In this document: positions 43,270-53,265 of the stretch, piece by piece
How the letters are laid out: each line of letters starts with the position of its first letter
Numbering within the stretch: the first letter of the stretch is position 1
Assembly: GCF_003268815.1 (NCBI RefSeq)
Contig: NZ_QLSV01000003.1
Coordinates: 1 to 64,000 of the forward strand
Reading direction: 5' to 3'
From: Flavobacterium lacus
GTDB taxonomy: Bacteria; Bacteroidota; Bacteroidia; Flavobacteriales; Flavobacteriaceae
Length of the DNA: 64,000 nucleotides
The notes under the pieces: model-generated
The model's database searches: none
Told to the model about the DNA's origin: nothing
Seen by the model: the letters and a program-made list of their open reading frames with translations, nothing else
Translations under genes and position numbers: made by a program

Positions 43270-43854
43270 ATGAAAATAACCTTCAAAATAGTATTTTTTA
43301 TTTTCTTCTTTAGTTGTAATTCAAAAAATGAAGAGCAACAAAAAACTACTATTGAATCTAAAATTCAAAAAAATGAAATTGATTCTACTAAAGTTGATAG
43401 TATTGGAAAAGATTCTATTGAAAATGAAGTCAAATCAAACACAAAAGTAATCGTTTTACAATGTTCTAACGGGTATGGCCACAATGATTTTAATAGAACT
43501 ATTGAATCTGAAATTAGTAGAAAAGAAGGTTTTACTATCGTTCCTTTTCCAAACAAAAAACTATTAGGAGTTACTTTTCAAGGAGTTTATGACAAAAAAT
43601 ACTGTATTCCAATTATTGAAAAACTTGACGTTGATTACATTATTATGACAAGATTTCTTGGTAATATAAAGGAAGGAAGTGAACCCATCCACGAAAATTT
43701 TATCTGGGGATATGAAATTAAGATTTTAAATGTAAAAAATATGAATCAAAAGATTTCGATTCGAAAAGACAACTTAGAAGCATACCAAGATATTATAGCT
43801 GATATCGAAAGAAACGGTACAAATTTACTTAATGACATTGAAAATTTAAAATGA
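43270..43854 (+). CDS. Hypothetical lipoprotein
   Basis: The 194-residue product has a signal peptide ending FFSC (Cys 16), then a Ser/Lys/Asp-rich linker (about 20-60) and a small alpha/beta domain (TKVIVLQCSNGYGHNDF, VPFPNKKLLG, DVDYIIMTRFLG). The domain has a Rossmann-like alternation, but I do not recognise it. It begins 1 nt after the GNAT-nitrilase stop and is followed 4 nt later by the zinc-ribbon gene, so all are probably one transcript. Confidence 0.68.
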   Translation: MKITFKIVFFIFFFSCNSKNEEQQKTTIESKIQKNEIDSTKVDSIGKDSIENEVKSNTKVIVLQCSNGYGHNDFNRTIESEISRKEGFTIVPFPNKKLLGVTFQGVYDKKYCIPIIEKLDVDYIIMTRFLGNIKEGSEPIHENFIWGYEIKILNVKNMNQKISIRKDNLEAYQDIIADIERNGTNLLNDIENLK

Positions 43855-43858
43855 AATT

Positions 43859-44209
43859 ATGACAAAAAACTGTTTAGAATGTAACGAAAAAATCATCGGT
43901 CGCGAAGATAAAAAGTTTTGCAGCGACGGTTGTAGAAATGCCTACAACAACAAAATGAACAAAGACAGCAACAATTTGATGCGAAACATCAACAACAAGT
44001 TGCGGAAAAATTATCGAATTTTAACCGAATTAAACACCGAAGGAAAAAGCAAAACCACCAAATCAAAACTTCTTAGTAAGGGTTTTGATTTTGATTTTTT
44101 CACTTCCATTTTGCATACCAAAACCGGGAACACCTATCATTTTTTGTATGATCAAGGTTATCTGGCTTTGGAAAATGACTATTTCATGTTAGTCAAAAGA
44201 GACCACTAA
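43859..44209 (+). CDS. Small zinc-ribbon protein
   Basis: A 116-residue cytoplasmic protein. The N-terminus holds CLECNEKIIGREDKKFCSDGC, a four-Cys zinc ribbon of the DUF2116 type, and the rest is basic and helical (NNLMRNINNKLRKNYRIL), which suits nucleic-acid binding. It may act as a small DNA/RNA-binding or ribosome-associated factor. It lies between a lipoprotein gene and the M28 peptidase gene; no function can be read from context. Confidence 0.8.
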   Translation: MTKNCLECNEKIIGREDKKFCSDGCRNAYNNKMNKDSNNLMRNINNKLRKNYRILTELNTEGKSKTTKSKLLSKGFDFDFFTSILHTKTGNTYHFLYDQGYLALENDYFMLVKRDH

Positions 44210-44227
44210 CCACAACCACTTTCAATC

Positions 44228-46612
44228 ATGAAAAAAAATTACGCTTCGTTACTCATTTCCGTTTTGTTGATGGGAATTATTTGGTTTATTTTCCATCGGA
44301 TGATGCCTTCCGATTACTCGAAAGGAGATGTGCCACTTTCTGAATTTTCTACCGAAAGAGCCTTAAAACATGTAGAAGAAATTTCCAAAAAGCCGCATTA
44401 TGTTGGCTCGCCCAATCATCCGAAAGTGATGAATTATTTGGAAAAAGAATTACAAAAATTAGGGTTAGAAACCCAAATTCAACAAAGCACGATTTTAAGT
44501 AAGTGGAATAATTTAGTTGAAACGAAAAATATTACTGCCCGAATCAAAGGATCAGATTCATCAAAAGCGTTGTTGCTTCTCACGCATTTTGACAGTGCTC
44601 CACACACCAAATCACCCGGAGCCAGCGACGATGCGAATGGTTTAGCCGTAATTTTAGAAGGAATTCGAACTTTTCTTCACAACAAATCAACTCACAAAAA
44701 CGACATCATTATTGTTTTTTCAGATGCGGAAGAATTGGGTTTAAATGGAGCGTATGCCTTTGCATCCGAGCATCCGTGGGCAAAAGAAGTCGGTTTAGTG
44801 ATTAATCTTGAAGCCCGTGGAACTGCCGGACCATCCATGATGTTGGCCGAAACAAACTACGGAAATGCCAATTTAATCAAAGGTTTTGCTGAAGCGAATC
44901 CGAAATTTCCGGTTTCCAATTCGTTGATGTACAGTATTTATAAAATGCTTCCAAACGACACTGATTTAACCGCTTTTCGCGAAAAGGCAGACATTCCGGG
45001 TTATAATTTTGCATTTATTGATGATCATTTTGATTACCATACTATTCAAGATAATTTCGAAAATTTCACACCTGAATGTTTAGAACATCAGTCAACCTAT
45101 TTAATGCCGTTGCTTGCTCATTATTCCAATGCCGATTTGAATGAACTAAAAACAGATGACGATCACGTTTATTTCAGCTCACCAATTGGTTTTTTCCATT
45201 ATCCATTTTCATGGAATTTTCCCCTTTTAATCATCGCTTTTGTCCTTTTCCTAGGAGTTGTTACCATTGGATTAGGCAAACATTTATTAGATTTTAAAGA
45301 AATAATTCGCGGTTTTGCACCCTTATTTTTATCAATTATACTTGTTGGATTGGTTACTTTCTTCGGTTGGGAAATGATTCAGTCCCTTTATCCGCAATAC
45401 CAAGACATGCTTCATAAATTCACCTATAACGGACATAGTTACATTGCTGCCTTTGTGTTGTTGTCTATGGCTATTTGTTTTTGGATTTACGCCAAGTTCA
45501 CTAAAAGTAAATTAATGCCAAGTCATTTTGTTGCTCCATTATTTTTATGGTTTATTATCAATCTTTTGATTTGTATTTACTTAGAAGGAGCTGCATTTTT
45601 TATAATTCCGGCCTATTTTGGCGTTTTTATTCTTGGTTTTTTAGTGTTTAAAGAAAAATCAAACCCGTTTGCAAGTTTGGCTTTGAGCATTCCGGCTTTG
45701 ATGATTTTAGTTCCGTTTATTCAATTGTTTCCAATTGGTTTAGGGTTGAAAATGCTTGCCGGAAGTGCCGTTTTAGTCGCACTTACATTTGCACTTTTGT
45801 TGCCTGTTTTTGGCGATTATTCTAAAAAAGCAAATTGGGGAACATTCTTGTTTATCATTTCCATCGGATTTTTTATCAAAGCTCATTTTCAAAGCGATTT
45901 TGAAAAAGGAAAAGGCAAACCCAACAGCCTCGTCTATGTTTATGATGCTGATAATGACAAAGCAAATTGGGCAACGTATGACAAAGTGTTAGACAATTGG
46001 ACTACGAATTATTTAGGCGAAAATCCAAGTTTAGACAAAAATTTGAATAAATTCGGATTGAGTAGCAAATACAATTCCGGCTACAGTTATTCGGCTGAAG
46101 CTCCCAGAAAAAACTTTGCCGAACCTACTTTTACCTTTTTAAGAGATACAATTGTGGGCAACCAACGAGCAATTACAGTTAAAATTGAAGCCAATAAAAA
46201 CGCTAATAGAATCGATGTTTTTGCTTCTGAAAAATTAAAAATCCATCATTTAAAAGCAAACGGAATTAAAAACATCAACCAAGAAGGGAGTTTTTATAAA
46301 CGGAAAAAATCCAATGTGTTGAATTATTACCCGATTAACAACAAACCATTAACGTTGAGTTTTCAAATTCATAAAGACGATAAATTGGATATGGATGTGA
46401 TGATTTCTTCGTTTGATTTATTGGAAAATCAACAATTCAGTATTCCAAAACGACCGGATGCCTTTATTCCGATGCCATTTGTGTTGACTGATGCGATTAT
46501 TGTGAAGAAAAAACTTCGAAAATCAGCACCAAAAAAGGTTGAAATTATTGAAAAAATTGAAACCGCCATCGATACATTAATCATTCAAAAAGACAGTCTT
46601 GAAACAAATTAG
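44228..46612 (+). CDS. Membrane-embedded M28-family zinc peptidase
   Basis: A 794-residue protein with an N-terminal membrane helix, then a periplasmic M28 aminopeptidase domain (about 35-310). Zinc ligands are visible as THFDS (H120, D122), GASDDANG (D134/D135) and DAEELG (E168/E169). A multi-helix region (about 315-550) and a C-terminal beta-rich soluble domain (about 555-790) follow. This layout resembles eukaryotic ER metallopeptidase and Pff1-type membrane M28 proteins. It probably trims peptides at the cell envelope. Confidence 0.9.
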   Translation: MKKNYASLLISVLLMGIIWFIFHRMMPSDYSKGDVPLSEFSTERALKHVEEISKKPHYVGSPNHPKVMNYLEKELQKLGLETQIQQSTILSKWNNLVETKNITARIKGSDSSKALLLLTHFDSAPHTKSPGASDDANGLAVILEGIRTFLHNKSTHKNDIIIVFSDAEELGLNGAYAFASEHPWAKEVGLVINLEARGTAGPSMMLAETNYGNANLIKGFAEANPKFPVSNSLMYSIYKMLPNDTDLTAFREKADIPGYNFAFIDDHFDYHTIQDNFENFTPECLEHQSTYLMPLLAHYSNADLNELKTDDDHVYFSSPIGFFHYPFSWNFPLLIIAFVLFLGVVTIGLGKHLLDFKEIIRGFAPLFLSIILVGLVTFFGWEMIQSLYPQYQDMLHKFTYNGHSYIAAFVLLSMAICFWIYAKFTKSKLMPSHFVAPLFLWFIINLLICIYLEGAAFFIIPAYFGVFILGFLVFKEKSNPFASLALSIPALMILVPFIQLFPIGLGLKMLAGSAVLVALTFALLLPVFGDYSKKANWGTFLFIISIGFFIKAHFQSDFEKGKGKPNSLVYVYDADNDKANWATYDKVLDNWTTNYLGENPSLDKNLNKFGLSSKYNSGYSYSAEAPRKNFAEPTFTFLRDTIVGNQRAITVKIEANKNANRIDVFASEKLKIHHLKANGIKNINQEGSFYKRKKSNVLNYYPINNKPLTLSFQIHKDDKLDMDVMISSFDLLENQQFSIPKRPDAFIPMPFVLTDAIIVKKKLRKSAPKKVEIIEKIETAIDTLIIQKDSLETN

Positions 46613-47399
46613 CATTTTAGGTTGCGGTTGGCTGGGATTACCTTTGGCGAAAAATTTACTTCAAAATGGCTATTCTATAAAAGGGTCAACCACAACCGAA
46701 TCCAAATTAGAAATTCTGAAAAACGAAGGAATTTCACCATTTTTAATTTCGCTTAAAGCGAATGATATTCCGCGTGACATTGTAGATTTTTTAGAAAATT
46801 CTGAAATTTTAATTATCAATATTCCACCAAAATTAAGAGGAAACTCAGAAGAAAATTTTGTGGCTAAGATGGAAAATTTCATTCCGTTTATCGAAAAATC
46901 ATCGGTTAAAAAAGTGATTTTTGTGAGTTCTACTTCGGTTTATGCGGATGAAAACGAACTTATTACCGAAGAAACTCCTCCAAAACCGGAAACTGAAAGC
47001 GGAAAACAATTGCTGATTTCTGAAAATTTACTTTTAAATAATTCAAACTTCCAAACCACGATTTTACGTTTTGGCGGATTAATTAGCGAAGACCGTCATC
47101 CTATAAAATTTTTAGTAGGAAGAAATAATATTGAAAATCCGGACGCACCCATCAACTTAATTCATCAATCCGATTGCATCGAAATCATTCAAAAAATCAT
47201 TGAAAAAGAGGTTTGGAATACTGTTTTTAATGCGGTCGCTCCGTTTCATCCCAACCGAAAGAAATACTATACAGAAAAAGCATTGGAGTTGAATTTAGTT
47301 CCGCCACAATTTAATGAAAATCAACCTTCTGTCGGAAAAACAGTTTCATCCAACAAATTGATTACCGTTTTGACCTATGAATTTAAAAAATTAGGTTAA
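46599..47399 (+). CDS. NAD(P)-binding SDR-type protein (YeeZ-like)
   Basis: A 266-residue Rossmann-fold protein. The dinucleotide motif GCGWLGLPLA is at the very N-terminus, and VIFVSSTSVYADE carries the SDR-type Ser and Tyr. A Lys in the usual YxxxK position is not obvious, so it may be an atypical or non-catalytic epimerase-like protein, as in YeeZ. Translation starts with TTG at 46599 inside the end of the M28 gene (14-nt overlap), so the two are coupled. Confidence 0.82.
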   Translation: MKQISILGCGWLGLPLAKNLLQNGYSIKGSTTTESKLEILKNEGISPFLISLKANDIPRDIVDFLENSEILIINIPPKLRGNSEENFVAKMENFIPFIEKSSVKKVIFVSSTSVYADENELITEETPPKPETESGKQLLISENLLLNNSNFQTTILRFGGLISEDRHPIKFLVGRNNIENPDAPINLIHQSDCIEIIQKIIEKEVWNTVFNAVAPFHPNRKKYYTEKALELNLVPPQFNENQPSVGKTVSSNKLITVLTYEFKKLG

Positions 47400-47402
47400 A
47401 TT

Positions 47403-47410
47403 TACCTTTG
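47403..47410 (+). promoter_or_regulatory. Candidate -7 box of gpsA
   Basis: TACCTTTG fits TAnnTTTG and lies 18 bp before the gpsA start, just after the upstream stop codon. Confidence 0.4.
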
Positions 47411-47427
47411 CAAACTAAACTAATACA

Positions 47428-48423
47428 ATGAACAATTCTCCAAAATTTGCAGTAATCGGTGGCGGAAGCTGGGCAACTGCCATAGCGAAAATGTTGTGCG
47501 TTAACCAAGCTGAAATTTGTTGGTACATGCGAAATCAAAACGCAATCGACCATATTAAAACCGAAAAACACAACCCAAATTATCTTAGTTCGGTTGAATT
47601 TGATACCAAAAAACTCAAACTTACTACTGACATTAATGAGGCAGTTAATTACGCTGATATTTTGATTTTTGCCATTCCATCTGCTTTTTTAAATACAGAA
47701 TTAGAAAAATTGACTGAATCCTTAAACGATAAAGTGATTTTTTCTGCCATCAAAGGAATTGTTCCTGAAACATTTTTGATTGTAGGCGAACATTTTCACA
47801 AAAAATACGACATTCCGTATGAAAACATTGGTGTAATTACCGGTCCGTGTCACGCAGAAGAAGTGGCGTTAGAACGTCTTTCCTACTTAACAATTGCCTG
47901 TGCAGATGCATCAAAAGCCAAAATTGTAGCCAAAAATTTGAATAGCAACTACATCAAAACCAAAATTTCCGACGACATTATCGGGACTGAATATGCCGCC
48001 ATGTTGAAAAACATTTATGCCATTGCTGCCGGTATGGCTCATGGTTTAGGTTATGGCGATAATTTTCAAGCGTTATTGATGAGTAATGCGATTCGTGAAA
48101 TGAAAAAATTTATTCGAAAAGTGCATAAAATGAAACGAAATATCAATGATTCTGCCTATTTAGGCGATTTATTGGTAACCGGCTATTCCGTTTTTTCACG
48201 AAATAGAATGTTCGGAAATATGATTGGAAAAGGCTACACCGTGAAAAGTGCCATGATGGAAATGAGTATGGTTGCCGAAGGTTATTATGCCGTAAAAAGT
48301 GCTTATAAACTAAATCAAGATTACGGAGCCAAAACCCCAATTATCGATGCGGTTTATCAAATTTTGTACGAAAGTAAAGACCCGAAAAGTGTATTTAAAA
48401 AATTGACGGATAAGTTAGATTAG
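47428..48423 (+). CDS. gpsA: Glycerol-3-phosphate dehydrogenase [NAD(P)+]
   Basis: GpsA reduces dihydroxyacetone phosphate to sn-glycerol-3-phosphate for phospholipid synthesis. The 331-residue protein has the nucleotide motif GGGSWATA (11-18), GPCHAEEVA with the conserved substrate-site residues, and the catalytic Lys in AAMLKNIYAIAAGMAHGLGYG. Length is normal. It has its own probable promoter and is directly followed by a tiny membrane protein gene. Confidence 0.96.
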   Translation: MNNSPKFAVIGGGSWATAIAKMLCVNQAEICWYMRNQNAIDHIKTEKHNPNYLSSVEFDTKKLKLTTDINEAVNYADILIFAIPSAFLNTELEKLTESLNDKVIFSAIKGIVPETFLIVGEHFHKKYDIPYENIGVITGPCHAEEVALERLSYLTIACADASKAKIVAKNLNSNYIKTKISDDIIGTEYAAMLKNIYAIAAGMAHGLGYGDNFQALLMSNAIREMKKFIRKVHKMKRNINDSAYLGDLLVTGYSVFSRNRMFGNMIGKGYTVKSAMMEMSMVAEGYYAVKSAYKLNQDYGAKTPIIDAVYQILYESKDPKSVFKKLTDKLD

Positions 48424-48642
48424 ATGAATTCACGTTGGAAATATCAAATAAAAACCGGAATTATATGGGGTTCTGTCATGTGTGTGATTATGACGTTATT
48501 TGATTTAAGAGAAAGCTCCATTTACGACCAAATTTCAAATTTTGTTTATTACTTAAGGTATTTGGGATATATTCTAATTGGAACTTTTTTTATAGGATAC
48601 TACAGTTGGAAAGAAAAAGTAAAACTTGAAAAAAAAGAATAA
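48424..48642 (+). CDS. Small hypothetical membrane protein
   Basis: A 72-residue protein whose ATG starts at the base after the gpsA stop. Two membrane helices are likely (about 9-25 and 42-62), with a basic Lys-rich end. No family is recognised. Placement suggests co-expression with gpsA. Confidence 0.55.
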   Translation: MNSRWKYQIKTGIIWGSVMCVIMTLFDLRESSIYDQISNFVYYLRYLGYILIGTFFIGYYSWKEKVKLEKKE

Positions 48643-48647
48643 TCTTT

Positions 48648-49055
48648 TTACTTAACCACCACCCCATTCTTAAACAAAACCGGCACTTCTTCCATTGCAC
48701 GTTCGTTAATGGTGTTGGTCCTAAAGGTGAATTTTTTATCGTATAAAGTATTTCCGATAAAAAAAGTAACCATGAATTCGTTGTTTAAGGCCAACACTTT
48801 GGATTCTATCATTTCAATTTTCACGGCAGAAACCGATTCAATTTCAATGAATGCATGACGTAATAAGGAGGTTTTTTTCATTTCGCCATCCACAGTGCCA
48901 AAAGCTTTGGAAACGACCATGACGCTCTCTAATTTGAAGTCGCTATCATTGATGAGATACACGTTCCACACATTATCCAGATAGTCGTCATCCCATTCTT
49001 GGATGGCGGCTAAAAATACGTTCTCTACTTTTGGAATGATGATGTCGGATTTCAT
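48648..49055 (-). CDS. Conserved hypothetical protein downstream of suf
   Basis: The 135-residue product is soluble, with no signal peptide and alternating strands (YLDNVWNVYLINDSDF, LESVMVVSKAFG, EFMVTFFIGNTLYDKKFTF). I do not recognise a family. It is in the same orientation as sufD, whose stop is 96 bp away, so it may belong to the operon or be independent. Confidence 0.7.
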   Translation of the reverse strand: MKSDIIIPKVENVFLAAIQEWDDDYLDNVWNVYLINDSDFKLESVMVVSKAFGTVDGEMKKTSLLRHAFIEIESVSAVKIEMIESKVLALNNEFMVTFFIGNTLYDKKFTFRTNTINERAMEEVPVLFKNGVVVK

Positions 49056-49151
49056 CTTTATTTTTTAGTATTAAGACATGCAGTAAATATTGCGTTCACA
49101 ATTCACTTTTTACGTTATTTCACGCCTCTTTCTATTTTTTACTGAAAACAT

Positions 49152-50468
49152 CTATAAATCAAACCCTAAATTAACCCCTAATTTCATCGCAATAATTTTC
49201 GTAATACGTTGTTTAAGTTCAGGTATTTTAATACTTTCGATGACTTCGTTTGAAAACGCATACATTAATAACGCTTTGGCCTCTTTTTTCGGGATGCCGC
49301 GTTGTTGCATATAGAACATCGCACTTTCGTCTAGCTGACCAATGGTGCAACCGTGTGAACATTTGACATCATCGGCAAAAATTTCCAATTGTGGTTTGGC
49401 GTTGATGGTGGCTTTGTCGCTCAATAAAATATTGTTGTTTTGCTGAAAAGCATCGGTTTTTTGGGCTTCTTTTTCTACGAAGATTTTTCCGTTGAAAACG
49501 CCTGTGGAACTTCCTCCTAAAATAGTTTTATAGTTTTGATGGCTTTCGCAATTGGGTGTGGCGTGATTCACTAAAGTAAAATGATCCACGTGTTGCTTGT
49601 CGCCAATAATTGTAATCCCTTTTAAGGTGGAATCAATTCGCTCGCCAAAATGATAGAAATTCAAGTTGTTTCTCGTGATATTTCCACCAAAAGAAAACGT
49701 ATGGACGGCTACTCTACTCTCTTGTTTTTGAGAAATATAGGTGTTGTCAATCAAATTGGCAGTTTGTCCGTCGTTTTGAATTTTATAATAATCAACAATC
49801 GCTCTTTTTTGAGCAAAAATTTCGGTAACCGAATTGGTTAATACCGGATTGCTGTTCAAACTTTGGTGACGTTCGATGATTTGCACGTGAGCATTTTCGC
49901 CTACAATAATCAAATTTCGGGGTTGAACCATCAACGCACTTTCAACTCCGGTAGAAAAATGTATGATTTCAATCGGTTTATCGGCCACTTTACTTTTTGG
50001 AATGTTAATGTATGCACCTTCTTGAGCAAAAGCAGTATTTAAAGTGGTTAAACTTTCATCTTTGCTGGCAATTTGGTTGAAATACGTGTCCAAAATCATC
50101 TTGTATTTTGGTTTAGTCAATACCGATGAAAGTAAGCAAACATCAATTCCATCGTGCGTTGTAGACGACATAAACGAGCTGAACTTTCCATCTACAAAAA
50201 CCAACTTATAGGTGTCGATTTCATGAAGAAAATATTCTTTTACTTCTTTAAATTCAACCGAATTTTCTCTTTTTGGAAAAACAGAGAAATCGTTTTTTAG
50301 TACTGAATTCAGTGAGGTATATTTCCAAGCTTCCTCTTTTTTGGTGGGGAAACCTTTGTTTTCAAAGTTTTTGATGGCAAAAGTTCGAATGTCGTGTAAC
50401 TGTGCAGTTACGTCAACTTTTTCTTCAAAAGCCATGAAGGACGATACTAATTTTTCTTTTAAATCCAT
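49152..50468 (-). CDS. sufD: Fe-S cluster assembly protein SufD
   Basis: SufD partners with SufB and the SufC ATPase to build Fe-S clusters. The 438-residue protein has the SufBD core with KEEAWKYTSL near the start, the beta-helix strands (IIVGENAHVQIIERH, RVAVHTFSFGG, FYHFGERIDSTL), and the SufD C-terminal features (DVKCSHGCTIGQLDE). Last suf gene of the operon; a copy of the spacer repeat lies upstream. Confidence 0.95.
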   Translation of the reverse strand: MDLKEKLVSSFMAFEEKVDVTAQLHDIRTFAIKNFENKGFPTKKEEAWKYTSLNSVLKNDFSVFPKRENSVEFKEVKEYFLHEIDTYKLVFVDGKFSSFMSSTTHDGIDVCLLSSVLTKPKYKMILDTYFNQIASKDESLTTLNTAFAQEGAYINIPKSKVADKPIEIIHFSTGVESALMVQPRNLIIVGENAHVQIIERHQSLNSNPVLTNSVTEIFAQKRAIVDYYKIQNDGQTANLIDNTYISQKQESRVAVHTFSFGGNITRNNLNFYHFGERIDSTLKGITIIGDKQHVDHFTLVNHATPNCESHQNYKTILGGSSTGVFNGKIFVEKEAQKTDAFQQNNNILLSDKATINAKPQLEIFADDVKCSHGCTIGQLDESAMFYMQQRGIPKKEAKALLMYAFSNEVIESIKIPELKQRITKIIAMKLGVNLGFDL

Positions 50469-50511
50469 TTTAAATGTTGAGATTTTAAAAATCTACAAAT
50501 ATTTTATCTTC

Positions 50512-50575
50512 AACCATTAAGGTATTAAGTTTCATTAAGCATTACAACTTAATTTCCTTAATCTCGTAATGGTTT
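50512..50575. repeat. Inverted pair of the suf spacer repeat between sufC and sufD
   Basis: One copy (50512-50539) has the form CTTAATG-N-CTTAATGGTT when read with the operon. A second copy (50548-50575) lies in the opposite orientation, so the two could fold into a stem-loop. See also copies at 51354-51382 and 52853-52881. Confidence 0.65.
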
Positions 50576-50586
50576 AAATTTAATTT

Positions 50587-51339
50587 TTAAACTTCTTGTT
50601 CTTGTTTTATCCAGTCATAACCTCTTTCTTCCAGCTCAAGAGCCAATTCCTTTCCGCCCGATTTTACGATTTTTCCGTCCATCAAAACGTGTACAAAATC
50701 TGGGATGATGTAATCTAATAAACGTTGATAATGCGTGATTACTAAAACGGCATTGTCGTTGCTTTTTAATTTGTTTACGCCGTTTGCTACAATTCGTAAG
50801 GCGTCAATGTCTAAACCTGAATCGGTTTCATCCAAGATGGCTAATTTGGGTTCCAACATCGCCATTTGAAAAATTTCGTTACGCTTTTTTTCTCCACCCG
50901 AAAAACCTTCGTTTAACGAACGAGACAAAAACTTACGGTCAATTTCTAATAATTCTGATTTTTCACGAATCAATTTCAGCATTTCATTTGCTGGCATTTC
51001 TTCTTTTCCGTTGGCTTTTCTGCTTTCGTTGATGGCTGTTTTCATAAAATTCGTTACCGAAACTCCCGGGATTTCTACCGGATATTGAAAGGATAAGAAA
51101 ACGCCTTTGTGAGCTCGTTCTTCCGGAGCTAAATCGGCTAAATCTTCACCTAATAATTCTACTGAACCTTCGGTTACATCAAACGTTTCATTTCCGGCAA
51201 TTACAGCGGAAAGTGTACTTTTTCCTGATCCGTTTGGTCCCATAATGGCGTGAACTTCTCCAGCTTTGATTTCAAGGTTGATGCCTTTTAGTATTTCTTT
51301 GTCTTCGATAGAAGCGTGTAAATTTTTTATGCTTAACAT
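50587..51339 (-). CDS. sufC: Fe-S cluster assembly ATPase SufC
   Basis: SufC is the ABC-type ATPase that powers the SufBCD scaffold. The 250-residue protein shows Walker A GPNGSGKST, the Q-loop in FLSFQYPVE, the ABC signature as FSGGEKKR, Walker B LAILDETDSGLD and the switch His in VITHYQRLL. No membrane domain is present, as expected for SufC. It lies between sufB and sufD. Confidence 0.97.
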   Translation of the reverse strand: MLSIKNLHASIEDKEILKGINLEIKAGEVHAIMGPNGSGKSTLSAVIAGNETFDVTEGSVELLGEDLADLAPEERAHKGVFLSFQYPVEIPGVSVTNFMKTAINESRKANGKEEMPANEMLKLIREKSELLEIDRKFLSRSLNEGFSGGEKKRNEIFQMAMLEPKLAILDETDSGLDIDALRIVANGVNKLKSNDNAVLVITHYQRLLDYIIPDFVHVLMDGKIVKSGGKELALELEERGYDWIKQEQEV

Positions 51340-51353
51340 TTTGTTTTTATTTT

Positions 51354-51382
51354 AAACCATTAAGGTATTACGATTCATTAAG
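51354..51382. repeat. Suf spacer repeat between sufB and sufC
   Basis: Read with the operon, this 29-bp element starts CTTAATG and ends CTTAATGGTTT, matching the copies in the sufA-B and sufC-D spacers; the middle differs. Confidence 0.65.
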
Positions 51383-51386
51383 TTTT

Positions 51387-52835
51387 TTATCCAACAGAGC
51401 CTTCAAGTGAAATCTCCAACAATTTCTGAGCTTCTACGGCAAATTCCATTGGTAATTTATTCAATACTTCTTTGCTGAAACCATTTACAATTAACGCAAT
51501 CGCTTTTTCGGTTGGAATGCCGCGTTGATTGCAATAAAAAACTTGGTCTTCTCCGATTTTTGAAGTCGTTGCTTCGTGTTCAATTTTGGCAGATGTATTT
51601 TTACTTTCGATGTATGGAAAAGTATGTGCTCCACAATTATTTCCCATCAAAAGCGAATCACATTGCGAAAAGTTTCGGGCATTATCAGCATTGGCACTTA
51701 TTCGAACCAAACCACGGTAACTATTTTGTGATTTTCCGGCAGAAATTCCTTTCGAAATAATGGTTGATTTGGTGTTTTTTCCCAAATGAATCATCTTTGT
51801 TCCGGTGTCAGCTTGTTGGTGATTATTGGTTACAGCAATAGAATAAAATTCGCCAATCGAATTATTTCCTTTTAAAATTACAGAAGGATATTTCCAAGTA
51901 ATGGCTGAACCGGTTTCGACTTGCGTCCACGAAATTTTCGCGTTTTTCTCGCAAATGCCTCGTTTCGTTACAAAATTAAAAACGCCACCTTTTCCTTCTT
52001 TGTTCCCGGGATACCAGTTTTGTACGGTTGAATATTTTATTTCGGCATCATCCATCGCAATTAATTCCACCACAGCGGCGTGCAATTGATTTTCGTCACG
52101 GCTTGGAGCAGTACAACCTTCTAAATAAGAAACATAACTGCCTTCATCGGCAATTAATAACGTTCGTTCAAACTGACCCGTTCCCGCTTGATTGATTCGG
52201 AAATAAGTGGATAATTCCATCGGACAACGAACGCCTTTTGGAATATAACAAAAACTTCCGTCTGAAAAGACGGCGGAATTCAAAGCCGCATAAAAATTAT
52301 CTCGTTGCGGCACAACTGTTCCTAAATACTTTTGAACCAACTCCGGATGTTCTTTAATTGCATCTGAAATCGAACAGAAAATAATTCCTTTTTCGTTTAA
52401 TGTTTTTTTGAAAGTCGTGGCTACAGAAACAGAATCCACCACAATGTCCATCGCCACATTATTCATTTTTTTCTGTTCATCAATCGAAATTCCGAGCTTT
52501 TTATACATGGCTAGCAATTCCGGATCAACATCATCCAATGTTTTATTCGGATCGGCTTTTTTTGGAGCGGAATAATACGAAATCGCTTGAAAATCGGGTT
52601 TTTCATAATGAACATTTGCCCATTCGGGTTCAATCATTTCTTGCCAAGCACGAAACGCTTCTAAACGCCAATCGGTCATCCATTGCGGCTCCTCCTTTTT
52701 CACAGAAATCGCCCGAACAATATCTTCGTTTAACCCAATAGGAAAAGTTTCCGAGTCTAATTCGGTGTAAAATCCGTATTCGTATTCTTTGGTTTCGAGT
52801 TCAACTTTTAAATCGTCCTCTGTATATTTTGCCAT
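51387..52835 (-). CDS. sufB: Fe-S cluster assembly scaffold SufB
   Basis: SufB is the main scaffold on which the cluster is built. The 482-residue protein carries the SufB N-terminal region ([20 protein letters not shown]), the beta-helix core, and conserved C-terminal SufB strands ([21 protein letters not shown], then [14 protein letters not shown]). Order after sufA and before sufC is typical. A spacer repeat lies just upstream. Confidence 0.96.
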   Translation of the reverse strand: MAKYTEDDLKVELETKEYEYGFYTELDSETFPIGLNEDIVRAISVKKEEPQWMTDWRLEAFRAWQEMIEPEWANVHYEKPDFQAISYYSAPKKADPNKTLDDVDPELLAMYKKLGISIDEQKKMNNVAMDIVVDSVSVATTFKKTLNEKGIIFCSISDAIKEHPELVQKYLGTVVPQRDNFYAALNSAVFSDGSFCYIPKGVRCPMELSTYFRINQAGTGQFERTLLIADEGSYVSYLEGCTAPSRDENQLHAAVVELIAMDDAEIKYSTVQNWYPGNKEGKGGVFNFVTKRGICEKNAKISWTQVETGSAITWKYPSVILKGNNSIGEFYSIAVTNNHQQADTGTKMIHLGKNTKSTIISKGISAGKSQNSYRGLVRISANADNARNFSQCDSLLMGNNCGAHTFPYIESKNTSAKIEHEATTSKIGEDQVFYCNQRGIPTEKAIALIVNGFSKEVLNKLPMEFAVEAQKLLEISLEGSVG

Positions 52836-52852
52836 TTTTTTTATTTTTTTTT

Positions 52853-52881
52853 AAACCATTAAGAAATTTAGGGACATTAAG
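52853..52881. repeat. Suf spacer repeat between sufA and sufB
   Basis: Read with the operon, it begins CTTAATG and ends CTTAATGGTTT like the copies in the other two spacers. It lies about 18 bp upstream of the sufB start, where it could influence translation. Confidence 0.65.
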
Positions 52882-52905
52882 TTTTCCTGTCCTTATGGCT
52901 CAGTT

Positions 52906-53235
52906 TTAAAGTGAAAAACTCTCCCCACAACCACACGTTCTGTTCGCATTTGGGTTGTTAAACACAAATCCTTTGCCGTTTAAACCGCCTGAAAATTCTA
53001 AAATTGTTCCCGCTAAATAGAGAAAACTCTTTTTTTCAACGGCTACACGTATATTATTGTCTTCAAAAACTTTATCGTTTTCTCCAATTTCTTTGTCAAA
53101 TTTTAAATCATAGGACAAACCGGAACAGCCACCGCTTTTTACGCCTACGCGAACGTAATCTCGGGCTGCATCAAAACCATCATCTTCCATTAAATGGATG
53201 ATTTTCTTTTTGGCTGTATCTGAAACTTTTATCAT
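52906..53235 (-). CDS. sufA: A-type Fe-S carrier protein (SufA/IscA/HesB family)
   Basis: A 109-residue carrier that moves new clusters to target proteins. The three conserved Cys are present, C37 (SGGCSGL) and C101/C103 in TCGCGESF. It is the first gene of the suf operon and directly downstream of the promoter. SufS and SufE homologues are not in this window. Confidence 0.95.
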   Translation of the reverse strand: MIKVSDTAKKKIIHLMEDDGFDAARDYVRVGVKSGGCSGLSYDLKFDKEIGENDKVFEDNNIRVAVEKKSFLYLAGTILEFSGGLNGKGFVFNNPNANRTCGCGESFSL

Positions 53236-53265
53236 GTGCTATTTTGATTTTGTCTAAATAAAGGA

